A stretch of DNA of 15,520 bases from Planoprotostelium fungivorum (lineage: Eukaryota; Evosea; Variosea; Cavosteliida; Cavosteliaceae): NCBI GenBank assembly GCA_003024175.1, contig MDYQ01000458.1:1-15520 (forward strand), read 5' to 3'. The notes under the pieces are model-generated. The model searched no databases. It saw only the letters and a list, made by a program, of their open reading frames with translations, and had not been told where the DNA came from. A program made the position numbers and the translations under genes. Of the stretch, positions 1 to 9,679 are shown one piece after another. Position 1 is the first letter of the stretch; each line of letters starts with the position of its first letter.

Positions 1-190
1 TTCCTCTTTTCTTCTTCTAATGGAAGATGTATGATATGATATCAAGGAGACGAGTTCAAAGAATATTATAAATGGATTGTCTCACTCTTGATGATGGGGT
101 GAAGGATACACAAGGATGGATTAGTTGGATGGTATAAGTTCGAGACCTCTTCTTGGGGATGGGCTTCGAACAGTCCCCTTTTATTACACA
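1..190. other. Non-coding left edge
   Basis: No supported gene. Reading frames here are short and show no recognised motif. The stretch ends where the first copy of a dispersed direct repeat begins. Confidence 0.5.
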
Positions 191-261
191 ATACAATTGT
201 AGACCGTTAAATCAATTCCTTTGTCGTCGATATTCCTTCTCTACAACGTAGCGTCATAACA
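191..261 (+). repeat. Direct repeat, copy 1 (flanks transposase relic)
   Basis: About 70 bp starting with ATACAATT and ending with GTCATAACA, matching 1871-1934 in the same orientation at roughly 85 percent by eye, with a five-base indel in the middle. The repeat ends at the point where the transposase reading frame stops, so it probably marks an insertion or recombination breakpoint that removed the transposase C-terminus. Confidence 0.7.
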
Positions 262-1373
262 TCATCCCATGATCAGGAGCCTCCAAGAAGCACTGTACAG
301 CAATGTCTGCCTCCATGGCCTTTGCTGATTGATGCCAGTTCCGGCTGCAATAGTGTTCCTTTTTCTTCTTGCCCTTTGCTGCCAGGCATGCATCACAGTC
401 TGTGCATCTGATACCATGAAGAATGACCTTCTTAGATCTCTCTCCAAAGACCACTCCTGTTCCAGCTGTAGCAGAGCCATGATGCATGTGTGATCTCTTG
501 CATCAGCAGGCATCATAAGACCCAGTGACATGTACCAATGACTTTCCACTCTTTGAGAGAGTGAGGTTGACAGTTGCACCAGCATCTTCAGAGAGAGAGA
601 TCTCCTCTTGACGAGCTCTTTCCTTGCTTTCCTCTGCAGCAATCCCAATGATGGACCCAATCTTACGGGACAATTTATCAAAGGTGTTGTGCGTGAAGGT
701 GATGGGGAGTTGCATCACTCCAAAGAACTTCTCCAATAGTGATGATCCACCTCCCAATGTCATCACAGCAAAAGTTGCCCGTACATTGATAATAGGTTGA
801 TTTTTCCTTGTCTTCTCCTTTCCATTCTTCTGAAAGATAGTCAGAACACATCAATTAAGTAATGCTCACCGTGAATTTCATTCCTTTGCTGTGATCTTTG
901 AGATGAATCCGTGGGCTTGTGTCCCAAAACTCACGATGGAAGCATGACACACAACAGAAGTGAAGACGAGTTGAGAGTCCCAGACAGTTGTCCTCTTTCT
1001 CATACGTCCAGTGGCCACCACATTGGCAAAAACAATGATTGACGATAAATTCCATCAATGTGTCCAGGTGGATGATACGGAAGCAATCACGATCGTAAAC
1101 CGCGGGCTCCACCCGCTCTGACATTGGAGGTAAAACTGGAATGTTCATCTGGCGGAAATCAGCGTGCAACTGTGATGTTGACCTCACCATATCGATTAAT
1201 GGTGTCGCATTGTCAGCGTTTTGCATCGTTAGGTGTGTGTCTTCTGTCTTTCTGGCTCTCAAAAGATCTGATTTGGTGGATGATGTCTCTCTCCGAGCGT
1301 TCACAGTCTTCATATTCTTCTGTTGGTTTTTGTAAACCATCGAAGCGAACGGCATTGTTGGTAGATAAACCAA
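254..1373 (-). pseudogene. Mutator-like (MULE) transposase relic, two exons, truncated
   Basis: Reads as exon 1 from 1373 to 870, a 40-nt intron (869-830, GTGAGC donor, TTTCAG acceptor, phase 0), then exon 2 from 829. Exon 1 carries an N-terminal zinc-ribbon-like block with paired cysteines around residues 115-145 (FCQCGG, FCCVSC) typical of the Mutator-like transposase domain widespread in invertebrates. Exon 2 starts with the INVRATFAVMTLGGG block, then continues through the conserved CTDCDAC and HYCSRNW...MEADI segments. The frame is broken by an in-frame TGA at 503-505, where relatives usually keep an aromatic residue, and ends at 254-256 next to a dispersed repeat, so the C-terminal catalytic part is missing. 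It would have moved a Mutator-class DNA transposon by cut and paste; it is now dead. Family assignment is from motif memory, not a search. Confidence 0.75.
830..869 (-). other. 40-nt intron in the Mutator-like transposase
   Basis: On the minus strand the sequence runs GTGAGC...CTATCTTTCAG. Removing it joins two family-consistent blocks in phase 0, while reading through it meets a TAA at once. Such a short intron fits a compact animal genome. Confidence 0.7.
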
Positions 1374-1870
1374 TCAAATGGCGATGATGTGCGGAAATTT
1401 CACACACAGAAGCACGAAAACAGCGATGCCACTAACTTTGACGAGAACTCACAATTGGCACGAACAAAATCAGCGCAAATTTTAAGAGGGATGGCCCTCT
1501 ATACCATCAATCTAATGCCGCAAAGAAACCTATGGCTCATGTGCCATTGAAGCGAGAAACTCTTTTTTTATTCAGAGACCTTCAAATTTCCCATACATCG
1601 CTAACGGTACATAGGGTCCCCTACACCGACGACATTTTCTCAAATTTGGAGCGAAGAAATAGGCCACAGATTTGACGCATGATACCTCTTGACTTATAAT
1701 ACAAGATTACTCTATAAAATATGGGGGTTATGAGCCATCTAGAGGAGAAAGGTTCAACGGCGCTCAATCGGGACAAATTTTCCATAGAGCGCTCATGGTT
1801 AAAAAAAATGTAGATGCGGGTTTCGTTCACGAGGGTTGTATTTTGAATTCTACGGTAACCTTCCACCTTA
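1374..1870. other. Non-coding stretch upstream of the transposase
   Basis: No gene seen. It should include the 5' flank of the transposase relic, but I found no terminal inverted repeat or target-site duplication that would define the transposon end. Confidence 0.4.
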
Positions 1871-1934
1871 ATACAATTATAGACTGTTATGTCAATTACT
1901 TCTATATCCTTCTCTACAACATAGTGTCATAACA
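1871..1934 (+). repeat. Direct repeat, copy 2
   Basis: Second copy of the repeat at 191-261, same orientation, ending TCTCTACAACATAGTGTCAT followed by AACA. Together the two copies bracket the 1.6-kb transposase fragment. Confidence 0.7.
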
Positions 1935-2110
1935 GTGAGCAGATGTGTGTGTTGACTACCCAAACCACTCCTCTGAAGCAAGAGCACTGTTAAAATGTGG
2001 TGAGAATTCATCATTTATTGAATATTACAATGGCAGCTTGATGTACATCAGATCTGGAAGGGATAATGGGCAACACACAGATCACCAATATTCCACACCT
2101 TTAGTTGCAT

Positions 2111-2239
2111 CAAGGTTCAATTATTGCTCAAGAAGGCCCCACACTTGGTGCTTTGACAAATGAAAATAGACATATTTTAGTGACTATCAAATGACTTCAT
2201 TATACAAACAAATGAACACTGAGCAATAATTGAACCTTG
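2111..2239. repeat. Perfect 20-bp inverted repeat, possible small MITE
   Basis: CAAGGTTCAATTATTGCTCA at 2111-2130 is the exact reverse complement of 2220-2239. The match ends sharply at both sides of each arm, leaving an 89-bp AT-rich core. This looks like a small non-autonomous DNA element or a hairpin. No target-site duplication is obvious outside the arms. Confidence 0.65.
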
Positions 2240-2424
2240 CCACCATACGCTAGAATTCAGTGTAATATTCACTGTATCCAAAACAAGCATGTATAACACA
2301 TTTAAAGTTTGCATCATTTGTTTTTACTCTGTGCAGAGTGACATGAATGTTCATAGAAGATAACCATTTTAGATGACCACATGAAGTAACAGACAAGATA
2401 ACATGAATGACTTACAAAATAAAT

Positions 2425-2525
2425 TAAGGACCTGCAAAGAAGGCCTTGACGCAGTAACCTTAACATGTCTCGCAATTGGGACACTTTAACCTTAATGTGT
2501 TGAGACGGTCTTGCGCAGGTCCTTA
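2425..2525. repeat. 101-bp fold-back element
   Basis: TAAGGACCTGC at 2425-2435 is an exact inverted match to 2515-2525, and the flanking inner sequence is partly complementary (AAGAAGGCC against GGTCTTGC). The interior holds two similar blocks, AACCTTAACATGT and AACCTTAATGTGT. Size and structure fit a miniature fold-back element. Confidence 0.55.
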
Positions 2526-2558
2526 GAATAAATATGATGGGAACATAGTAAAGAGTTT

Positions 2559-3903
2559 GGAATAACCGTCAGGAATGCTTGCAGTGGATTTCAAAAAGTT
2601 GATTTTTTGATTTATTGCCCACTATTGATAAACATTTCGAAATCCATGTCTATTTAGCCGTTCTTGCAATTCGAAATAGCTGATTACGTAGCTAACATTT
2701 CGAATTGTTGTCAAAAATTACACGATCAGGTTTCGAAATGTATACACAGTTTGAAAGGAGACACGTGCATACAGATGAATAACAGGGCAGTCTTATTATT
2801 TATTCAGTAGGTATTGGATGCTGCTGTCCCAACGGTTGTCAGCCAACGGTAGAGGATGATCTAATCGGATATAATCAGAGTTGAATCAGCAACATCATTA
2901 CATCAATCCTGCTCACATGACTCACTTGTCTCTACTGTTGATATAATACTGTTGATGCCACTGTCAACCTGAGATAAAATCAGTGAGCTGTCTGTTGCAT
3001 GTGAATGACAGACTCCGTTCTTACCTTTCAATTGATTCAGGTGCTCTTGCTGAATATTATATCAACCTGTGCATGTTGAAAGCGATTCATCAGATTATGA
3101 CATTACCAACAAAGAGGTTTGTGTCTAATCAACAAACCCAAATCACGCAAGATGATACCTCACCTGTAACCGAGAGGGCTTTCCACTTCGAAGATTCCTA
3201 CGTATTGTTAGCTAACGACTCAAAGAGGAACACAATGTGGGTATTGATGAGTTAATGGAGCTCACCGCTGTTTGGGATGTAATGCTTGTTTGCATCGTTG
3301 TTGATGTTGATCGGAGGTCCAATTCAGCGTCTTGATGTGTGGTGCAGGGGTCTTCCCTTCGTCACAATCTGTCTTGTCCAACAAAGAGACGACGGATTCA
3401 ATGCACTCTGACCAGGGATCCAAGATTGGGATGGTGCATTTTGGTTTCCTCCAAGGAGTAAGAGGCTGCCTGGCTGAACAATGGCCAACAACGTTGCAAA
3501 AGTGAGAGGATTGAACACGAATATTAAATCAATCACATACAGTCCGACCCAAGGATGATTACAGCAACGCAGCTATAGGTGAGCTTGAGGAGACCAGCGC
3601 CCAGTCAGAACGAACCAAGAGGTGATTACCATGACGATCTGATGGCATGCAGGATTGTGTCGAGGGGGACGAGCATGTTTGTCCTGGATGCCCCCAGATG
3701 ATCGCATATTTTCAAGAAGACAAGGGCAGTTCACTTGGGCCAGAGACTGAGTCGCGGTCTGGAAAGCTCTGCTCCGTGAAATAAAGGATGTTTTGGTTAG
3801 ATTGTCGTTGATCTCGCGTCATTGAAGATACATTTCGAAAAGTTGTGAGCTTCGCAAATTTATCGAAAAAACTACATTTCGAAATCCATCGCGACGGTTA
3901 TTC
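2559..3903. mobile_element. Degenerate terminal-inverted-repeat element (putative)
   Basis: GGAATAACCGTC at 2559-2570 is exactly inverted at 3892-3903. Going inward, both ends continue with TGGATTTC, a run of T and repeated TTTCGAAA motifs, including TTTCGAAATGTAT at about 2733-2745 and inverted at about 3829-3841. This is best read as decayed TIRs of roughly 100-190 bp around a 1.1-kb core. No transposase is recognisable in the core. An open frame at 2983-3255 has no ATG start and no motif, so I do not call it a gene. Confidence 0.45.
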
Positions 3904-4216
3904 CGAGGCCCCTTATACCAGTTTACCAGCAACAACCCATCATCGAGTCCAAGCACCAACAATACCACAAACAATACAAAGATAGATTAAATGGAGATAA
4001 ATAAGAGTGAACGTGTCCTTTTCTTTGTCATTGAAATCCATATTTGAAGACAAGCAACACACAAGGCCAAACACGGAAGTTTCCTGGCCGTGTTGATCTT
4101 GTAAAATTCCGTGTATTGGACCTGTCAGGACGTGTGCGCAATCGATAAATTTTGATCGAAATTTCACGCAATAACACGCGAGCTTGTTGGTAACTCTACT
4201 TTTTGAGACTTGACGC

Positions 4217-5044
4217 AGATCATTTCTCTGCCAGCACCAATTAGAGCACACGCAAGACCTTTAATCTATGCTGTCTCTTCTCGCAACCGTTGGTCTTATA
4301 TTTGCCCCACGGGTGTTGTATCAACTCTGCCTTTACCACAAGGCATAAACATCAACATTGGCTCTCCAGAGATCAAAATTGATGCACAAGCAACACAGTA
4401 CAATAGTATTGCCCACGCGGAGGATGAGGCCACATTTAACAAAGTATACAAGGAGAAGATGAACTATTTTCAGAGTTTACAACGAGAAAGCTCTAAAAAT
4501 GAACAACTAAAGAGTCTTAATGGTGAGTATTCATATCATCTCAAATTTAGCTGACGCACTCAGCGCTGATTCAGGCAGAACAAGACAAACAAAAATACAT
4601 TGGTAATACGTGCCAGTGGATAGCAACAAAAACTAGCAGAGATGTCAAAAAGGGCACTACATGCAGTGATAGTTGTAAAGATGGTTTGAACCTCTGTGAT
4701 GTACATTATTGCACAACAAAGAAGGCAAAATGTCATGAATATGAGAGGTGAGTGCTGATATTCTGTTTACATAAGCAATCATCTGATGATGTACAGAGCA
4801 CAGGCAGACGATGTACAAGAGTCTGACAACAATGGCAACATGCTAGAGAAATCACTTGCTTCTTGCATTCAAATACGTAAGTTCTATTGACATATTACAT
4901 TTAAACACATTAATATTTGTCATCATCATTCTGAAATTGTATGCAGTTAACAGTGTCCCTATACCACCTAAAAAATTAACAGTTGACAATTTGCCTGACG
5001 TTCCCAACAAGAAACATTGTACTGCAAGAGTCAACACAATATAA
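4217..5044 (+). CDS. Small Cys-rich protein, four visible exons, function unknown
   Basis: Four exons join cleanly: 4217-4522, 4578-4747, 4797-4876 and 4947-5044, with introns of 55, 49 and 70 nt, each starting GTGAGT or GTAAGT and ending in CAG or ACAG. Phases match at all three junctions and the last exon ends in TAA. The 5' end is uncertain: the first exon starts behind an acceptor-like CGCAG with no good ATG, so an upstream exon is probably missing. Exon 1 has an acidic-lysine-rich helical tail. Exon 2 holds the only notable motif, TCQW...KKGTTCSDSCKDG...CDVHYC, a Cys/His cluster that could bind zinc. The C-terminal exon is proline- and lysine-rich. I do not recognise the family. Its introns suggest a host gene beside the Polinton-type element rather than a gene of it. 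A resemblance to short Cys-His knuckles in large DNA viruses is only superficial. Confidence 0.6.
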
Positions 5045-5334
5045 GCACCTCACACAACACAATTACAAAGATAACTCTGGCCTATTATTTTCCTGCTGGG
5101 TAACAACAAACCTGGGGTAATTGTAACCCAAAATAGATAATTACAATGGTATGCCTACCTTTGTTGGTGCTGTGTATGTTCTTTCTTTACCCAGCATTCA
5201 TACTCCATCTCTGCACCAAATACTGTTGCTTTATGAAATATCCACTATTTTGATTATGCTACGTTTGACCTTCTGCTAACATAAAAAAAAGAGGTGAAGC
5301 TTACATTCCCTTTGGAAGACCAACATCTGCACAT
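5045..5334. other. Intergenic, between the Cys-rich gene and the polymerase 3' end
   Basis: 290 bp, AT-rich, no supported gene. A Polinton end could be expected near here, but I see no sequence matching the right side of the window in inverted orientation. Confidence 0.4.
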
Positions 5335-8298
5335 TTACTGCTGTTCTCTGTGACTATACATGGAGAGTGTATCATTACATATTAGTTTTCTAATCAGAGT
5401 GTTCTTTGCCATGATCAGGTCATCTGAGAACACTGCTCTCTTATAACTATCAAATATCAATATCTCTTTGTTCTGGCTTAACACCACTCCTTTATTTCTA
5501 ACATCCTCTTTGCCATCCTTCTTCACATAACTGTATGTTTTAGGCTTCACAAACATAGCTTCTTTCAGCTCACATTCTAGTTTCATCTTACCTGGTGTTA
5601 TATCACCTGTTGCGGCAAAATGGAGCTTTTGTAAATGACCAGGGAATCTCTGTTTGAATTCTTCATAGCTAGATACTTTAGCCTGCATGTATATGCTATC
5701 TGTGTCTGTATACAGGAGATCCACCTCTGTTTTGTCATAATGCTGATACAAACAATTTTAGACAAAATCTAACATTAACAATTTGCTCCATGATAAGATA
5801 GCTGACCCTACATGCTTTGCACTCTTCATATTGCATTTATCTTTCTGTAGTCTGACTTATATTAGCCCTTTGTATTGTTTATCTGCATGCCTCATGACAC
5901 TCCTGATATTGTCCTGCCTATAGTTTGTTTCATGAATGACTCAGGTGTATTAGCAATGATTTGTTGTATTTGTCATCAGATTGCAGCATTTTCCCAAATC
6001 CACTGTTGACCATAAGTTTAAAGAACTCTTTCTCAGAACTGCTCTTAGTAACCAAATTGTCATTTAATGTCTGCTTACCTTGATATATTCCATTTTCTGC
6101 TTTTTGTCTATTAGCTGTCATATCCTGTACATAATCCTTCAGTGCATAGTCTATGGGTTGTTCAATCACCTCATATATGTCATTGATACAGCATAAATTG
6201 TTCTCTAGTAGGTATTTCAAGGCCTCTGAATAGATACAATAGTTATCTTTTGGAGACAGATTGTACATTAACTTCTCTGTCTGCAGGGAGGTCTTGTTGT
6301 ATTTGGTTTTTAGTTGAGACCTGAGATAATCCATGTAGCCTGAGACTTGTATTGATTCATCTAGTTGTACTTTTTCTGCCAGAAGTGGAAAGTTCTTAGT
6401 GAGCTCTCTCTGCTCCTGTGTGTAGTACAAACTGCATCTGACAAATCCAGTGAAACAGTATGGATCTTGCAGTTCACCAAGTTTATGTATAACACCATAC
6501 ATATACCTTTGGTTGTAGTATGCAGAGTCATACTACCATATGGAAGCTTCTGCATCATAGCCCATCCATAAAGATTGTTCTCATCTAATCCTAAGATGAC
6601 ACCATCTGAGTCTTCAGCATGTCTTTTGAACACTTCACATCTGCCACCATATATGCTGTCTGATATCAGATTGTACATTTTCTGACTAGGTATTGTTCTC
6701 AGATCATGCTTTAAGTAGTTTTTGAGGATATTCTGATGACTGATCTGTGCTACACTGACATAATTCAGCAGCTCCATCTTATTCTTTGTCATCAACAGAG
6801 ATCTGTAATTTGCTGTGTCATGTAACAATAACTCCACATCACATCTGCAGTAATACATCATATATTCTCCAAATGATGCAAATTGCTTCTCTTTCCATAT
6901 ATTCACAGCATGCCCATATTCAGCCTCTAAAGGTAGAGTATTCTTAAGTTTGTTATAAAAACACTCAATTGGTGGCAAAGATGTTTCTGAGAGCTTATCT
7001 AAGCTATCAAACCATTCATAGGGAAACAAATCCTTTTGAATGTCTTTTACACCCCACATGATACCAAATTTCTCTAGGTTTGTAGTAGGGGGCACATAAT
7101 TATGAGCATCAAGAAAAGCATAAGCTCCATATTCTAGCTTCATGTAGGAGTTTGTCTTTGTTATAGGGGGTGAGATGTCATATTTCTGCATATGAGTGAT
7201 TATGAATGTTAAATCATACTTTCCACTATTAAAGCCTATTATGGGTATTGACAGGTATTCCTTCATGATTAAACATTTGGTGACAATATATTTACAACCT
7301 TTCTTATGTTGTCTACAGTGACCACATCTGCATGGTTCATCTGTTGAGGTAGTCTCTTTGTACCATGACCTATGTTGCAGTATATTGACAGCTGCATTTC
7401 TGGGATTCTATAACAGCCATTTGCTTATTGTGATGATTCCAGAAATATGTCTTTAGTAAGCCTGTCAGTGTATCATGTATTGTGTTTAAATGATCTACAA
7501 AGCATCTGCCTGCATCTGGCTCACAGTATTCATATTCAAGGTCCCTTGCTTGATCAGCTAAGCACCCACCTGCAAGCATCACAACTCCTATAGGTTCATG
7601 GCTATGCGTATAGGTAGTCTTTTGGTTTACTTCATTATTTTTCATCTTCTTCAAGATACATTCAAAATCATAAGCTAGAAATAGGGGTCTGACATGCTCT
7701 GTGCCAAATGACTGCTTGTACAAAGAGGTAGAGCTCTGAATAGGCTTGTCTTTAAATACTAGCACCTTGCTACTGTTTTGATCTTTCTGATGTTTGGCCA
7801 TATGTTTATGATATTTAGTGCTATTACTGTATGAGAAAACCTTCTTGCATTTATCACAAATGATTGTTTCTGCATATCCTACAAGTGTCATCAGTAACAT
7901 ATGATGGTTCTTTGGCTGATCCAGATGCAGACAGATTGGAGAGCCTTGAATACCTGATTCATATAGTTTTAGACTATCAAGATTGTCATCTAATGTATAC
8001 ACTGTAAGATCTAGATTGAGTGCTTGGCAGATAGCAGGTAGATCAGCTACTTGTACATGATCTGAGATGTTTTGACCACATTGTGCAAAGTATTGATCCC
8101 TTAAAGCAATAGCTTTTTCTCTCTGCTGTTTACTATTAGCCTGTTGTATTCCTTGGCAAGAAGATTCATACAATACAATAGTAATGCACCTCCAAAAGCA
8201 GAGGTTGTCTTTGAGATCAGGATTCTTCAGACACCTTTTGTTTTTAAGACCTGAATCCACTGTATATCCTTTGCATCCACCTTGTTAAGATCACTGAT
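5335..8298 (-). pseudogene. polB: Protein-primed family B DNA polymerase (Polinton/Maverick type), broken copy
   Basis: Would copy the element by protein-primed replication. In order: an N-terminal DNLCFWRC block; a Cys/His finger (CDKCKKVF...HKHMAKH); Exo I YDFE with D at 7667-7669 and E at 7661-7663; a second Cys/His knuckle; Exo II NSGKYD at 7213-7230; Exo III YCRCD with D at 6838-6840; polymerase motif A LDENNLYG near 6585; motif B KLMVNSGFGK at about 5990-6020; motif C YTDTDS at 5692-5712; then a KxY region. The frame changes at about 7370-7407, 6502-6532 and 5915-5945, and TAA stops lie at 5857-5859 and 5758-5760. All motif residues survive, so inactivation is recent or partly sequencing error. 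The 5' end is altered: relative to the second contig copy, 115 bp are deleted at a TTGTT microhomology (junction near 8282-8286), causing a frame-ending TAA, and an LTR begins at 8299. The rest of the N-terminus is seen only in the copy at 8642-9569. Confidence 0.9.
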
Positions 8299-8588
8299 TG
8301 AGGTCCTTAGACCCCGTAGAATGATAAAGAAGAGTGACGACTGCTGGTTGCTTCCTATGTGGAAGACTTGAGAAGTGATTTTATTGTGTTCAAATCGTTC
8401 ATTCTTGAACGTAGAAATGTCCAATAAAAGTCATGGAAAGAGCCGGTGAAATGTTTCCGTGAAAAGGGCGTGTTTCTCGAAAGTCGGAAATTCGGGGAAA
8501 CTCCGGCCATTGTAATCGGGGCAATTATTTGGTGCGTCTGTGATCTCTCACGGACTTGGTCTTATGTCTGACAGTAGTCACGACATCA
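8299..8588 (-). mobile_element. 3' LTR of an LTR retrotransposon
   Basis: A 290-bp block that on the minus strand starts TGATGTCGTGAC and ends GGACCTCA, thus with the TG...CA termini of a long terminal repeat. Just upstream on the same strand is a 16-base purine run (8589-8604), the expected polypurine tract. An AATAAA lies on the minus strand at 8380-8385. The downstream side joins polymerase sequence directly at 8298, so this is the outer boundary of a retroelement that landed in the polymerase N-terminal region. The rest of the retroelement and its other target-site copy are lost at the N. Confidence 0.75.
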
Positions 8589-8639
8589 CCCCCCTTCTTC
8601 TTTTGAGACTCTTTGAGTCTGGTCCAGTAGGCGTCAATG
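8525..8639 (-). CDS. C-terminal end of retrotransposon polyprotein (partial)
   Basis: Open frame entering from the N at 8641 and ending with TAA at 8525-8527. It reads YWTRLKESQKKKGGD and then runs on into the LTR for about twenty codons, rich in Lys and Arg. Reading across the polypurine tract into the LTR is a common arrangement for the end of a Pol polyprotein in LTR retrotransposons. Too short to assign a superfamily. Confidence 0.45.
8589..8604 (-). promoter_or_regulatory. Polypurine tract
   Basis: AAAAGAAGAAGGGGGG on the minus strand, directly 5' of the TG that starts the LTR. This is the usual plus-strand DNA priming site of an LTR retrotransposon. Confidence 0.7.
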
Positions 8640-8640
8640 G

Positions 8641-8641
8641 N
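8641..8641. other. Assembly gap (N), contig join 1
   Basis: The sequence from 8643 matches 8003 onward with an offset of 640, with about a dozen mismatches in 280 bp. The upstream contig leaves this alignment into an LTR, whereas the downstream contig continues into intact polymerase coding sequence. The true distance across the N is unknown. Confidence 0.85.
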
Positions 8642-9569
8642 TTGTAAGATCTAGATTGAGTGCTTGACAGATAGCAGGGAGATCAGCTACTTGTACATGA
8701 TCTGAGATGTTTTGACCACATTGTGCAAAGTATTGATCCCTTCAAGCAATAGCCCTTTCTCTCTGCTGTTTGCTATTAGCCTGTTGTATTCCTTGGCAAG
8801 AAGATTCATACAATGCAATAGTAATGCACCTCCAAAAGCAGAGGTTGTCTTTAAGATCAGGGTTCTTCAGACACCTTTTGTTTTTGAGACCTGCATCCAC
8901 TGTATATCCTTTGCATCCTCCTTGTTGAGATTTAGCCAGCTTAAGCTTGAATGTGATGAACTCATGTACTCTGTGTTTGGTATCAGGTACAGAATCATCA
9001 GCAGCAAAAGAATTTTGTATCCACAATTGTAGAGTGTTGTTAAGATCACTGATGTGTTTGATAGATGATATTTTAATGGCATGATCTGCAGGGAATAAAT
9101 ATGTTTTATCTATTGTTGTCCCATCCTCAATGTCGACTAATGTACAGTTCAATTCAATCTTGAAATAAAAAGGATAGGACTCTAGTATAACAGGTAGGAC
9201 AGCATTTGTTTTTGAGCAGATTTGTGCCACAGCTGACACTGACTTAGAAAACCATGTGTCTGGTAAGAATGTGTAATCATATTGACTTGCTACACCTGCC
9301 GTTAGAAGTGTGGTCTTAGGTTTGATTCTGAACAAAAACCTGATTGCTGTAAATACCTTCTTGATCTTCCTGTATAGCTGTTAATGTCTGTTGGTCATAT
9401 ACTGTTGTAAAGTCTGCAGATCCCATTGAGCATATTGAAAACCAAGCTTAGATGCATTTTGATGTTCCTTGAGAAGCTTCTCACAGTCGCTTTGTTTTCC
9501 TTTTCTTAGATCACCAATATAACCTAAGGATTTGAGAGAGTGCACCAGTAATTGTCTTTCAGTTGGCAT
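8642..9569 (-). pseudogene. polB: DNA polymerase B, N-terminal part (second contig copy), two in-frame stops
   Basis: This is the 5' part of the polymerase that is missing from the copy at 5335-8298. One frame runs from an ATG at 9567-9569 through a TAA at 9381-9383, then on in the same frame to a TGA at 8742-8744 and, past it, to the N. The first 62 codons are Lys/Glu-rich and of unknown fold. The next part is not a recognised domain, and it ends in the GCKGYTVDAGLKNKRC and DNLCFWRC segments shared with the other copy. At the TGA position the other copy has TTA (Leu), so this stop is either allelic or a sequencing error. ATG 9567-9569 is chosen as the first ATG downstream of the AT-rich region shared with the divergent integrase gene. 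Confidence 0.75.
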
Positions 9570-9679
9570 GATGAATTGTCAATTTGTAATATATAACTGA
9601 TGATCTTTTTTAAAAATGTAATTTATTCAATATTAGTAATATTTATTTATATAGAAATAGAAAGCAATTTATAGAGAGT
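9570..9679. promoter_or_regulatory. Divergent promoter region between polymerase and integrase
   Basis: 110 bp, very AT-rich, between divergently read genes. TTTATATAG near 9645-9653 is TATA-like for the integrase. The same region recurs at 10248-10359 with a few substitutions because of the contig overlap. Confidence 0.5.

Noticed and set aside
262-681. 139-aa minus-strand open frame
   Set aside because: Another frame of the same strand carries the conserved Mutator-like blocks; this one is a shadow.
2983-3255. 90-aa plus-strand open frame
   Set aside because: No ATG at its start, no motif and no clear splice partners; it lies in a decayed repeat element.
3940-4251. 103-aa minus-strand open frame
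   Set aside because: It overlaps the first exon of the better supported plus-strand Cys-rich gene and shows no domain.
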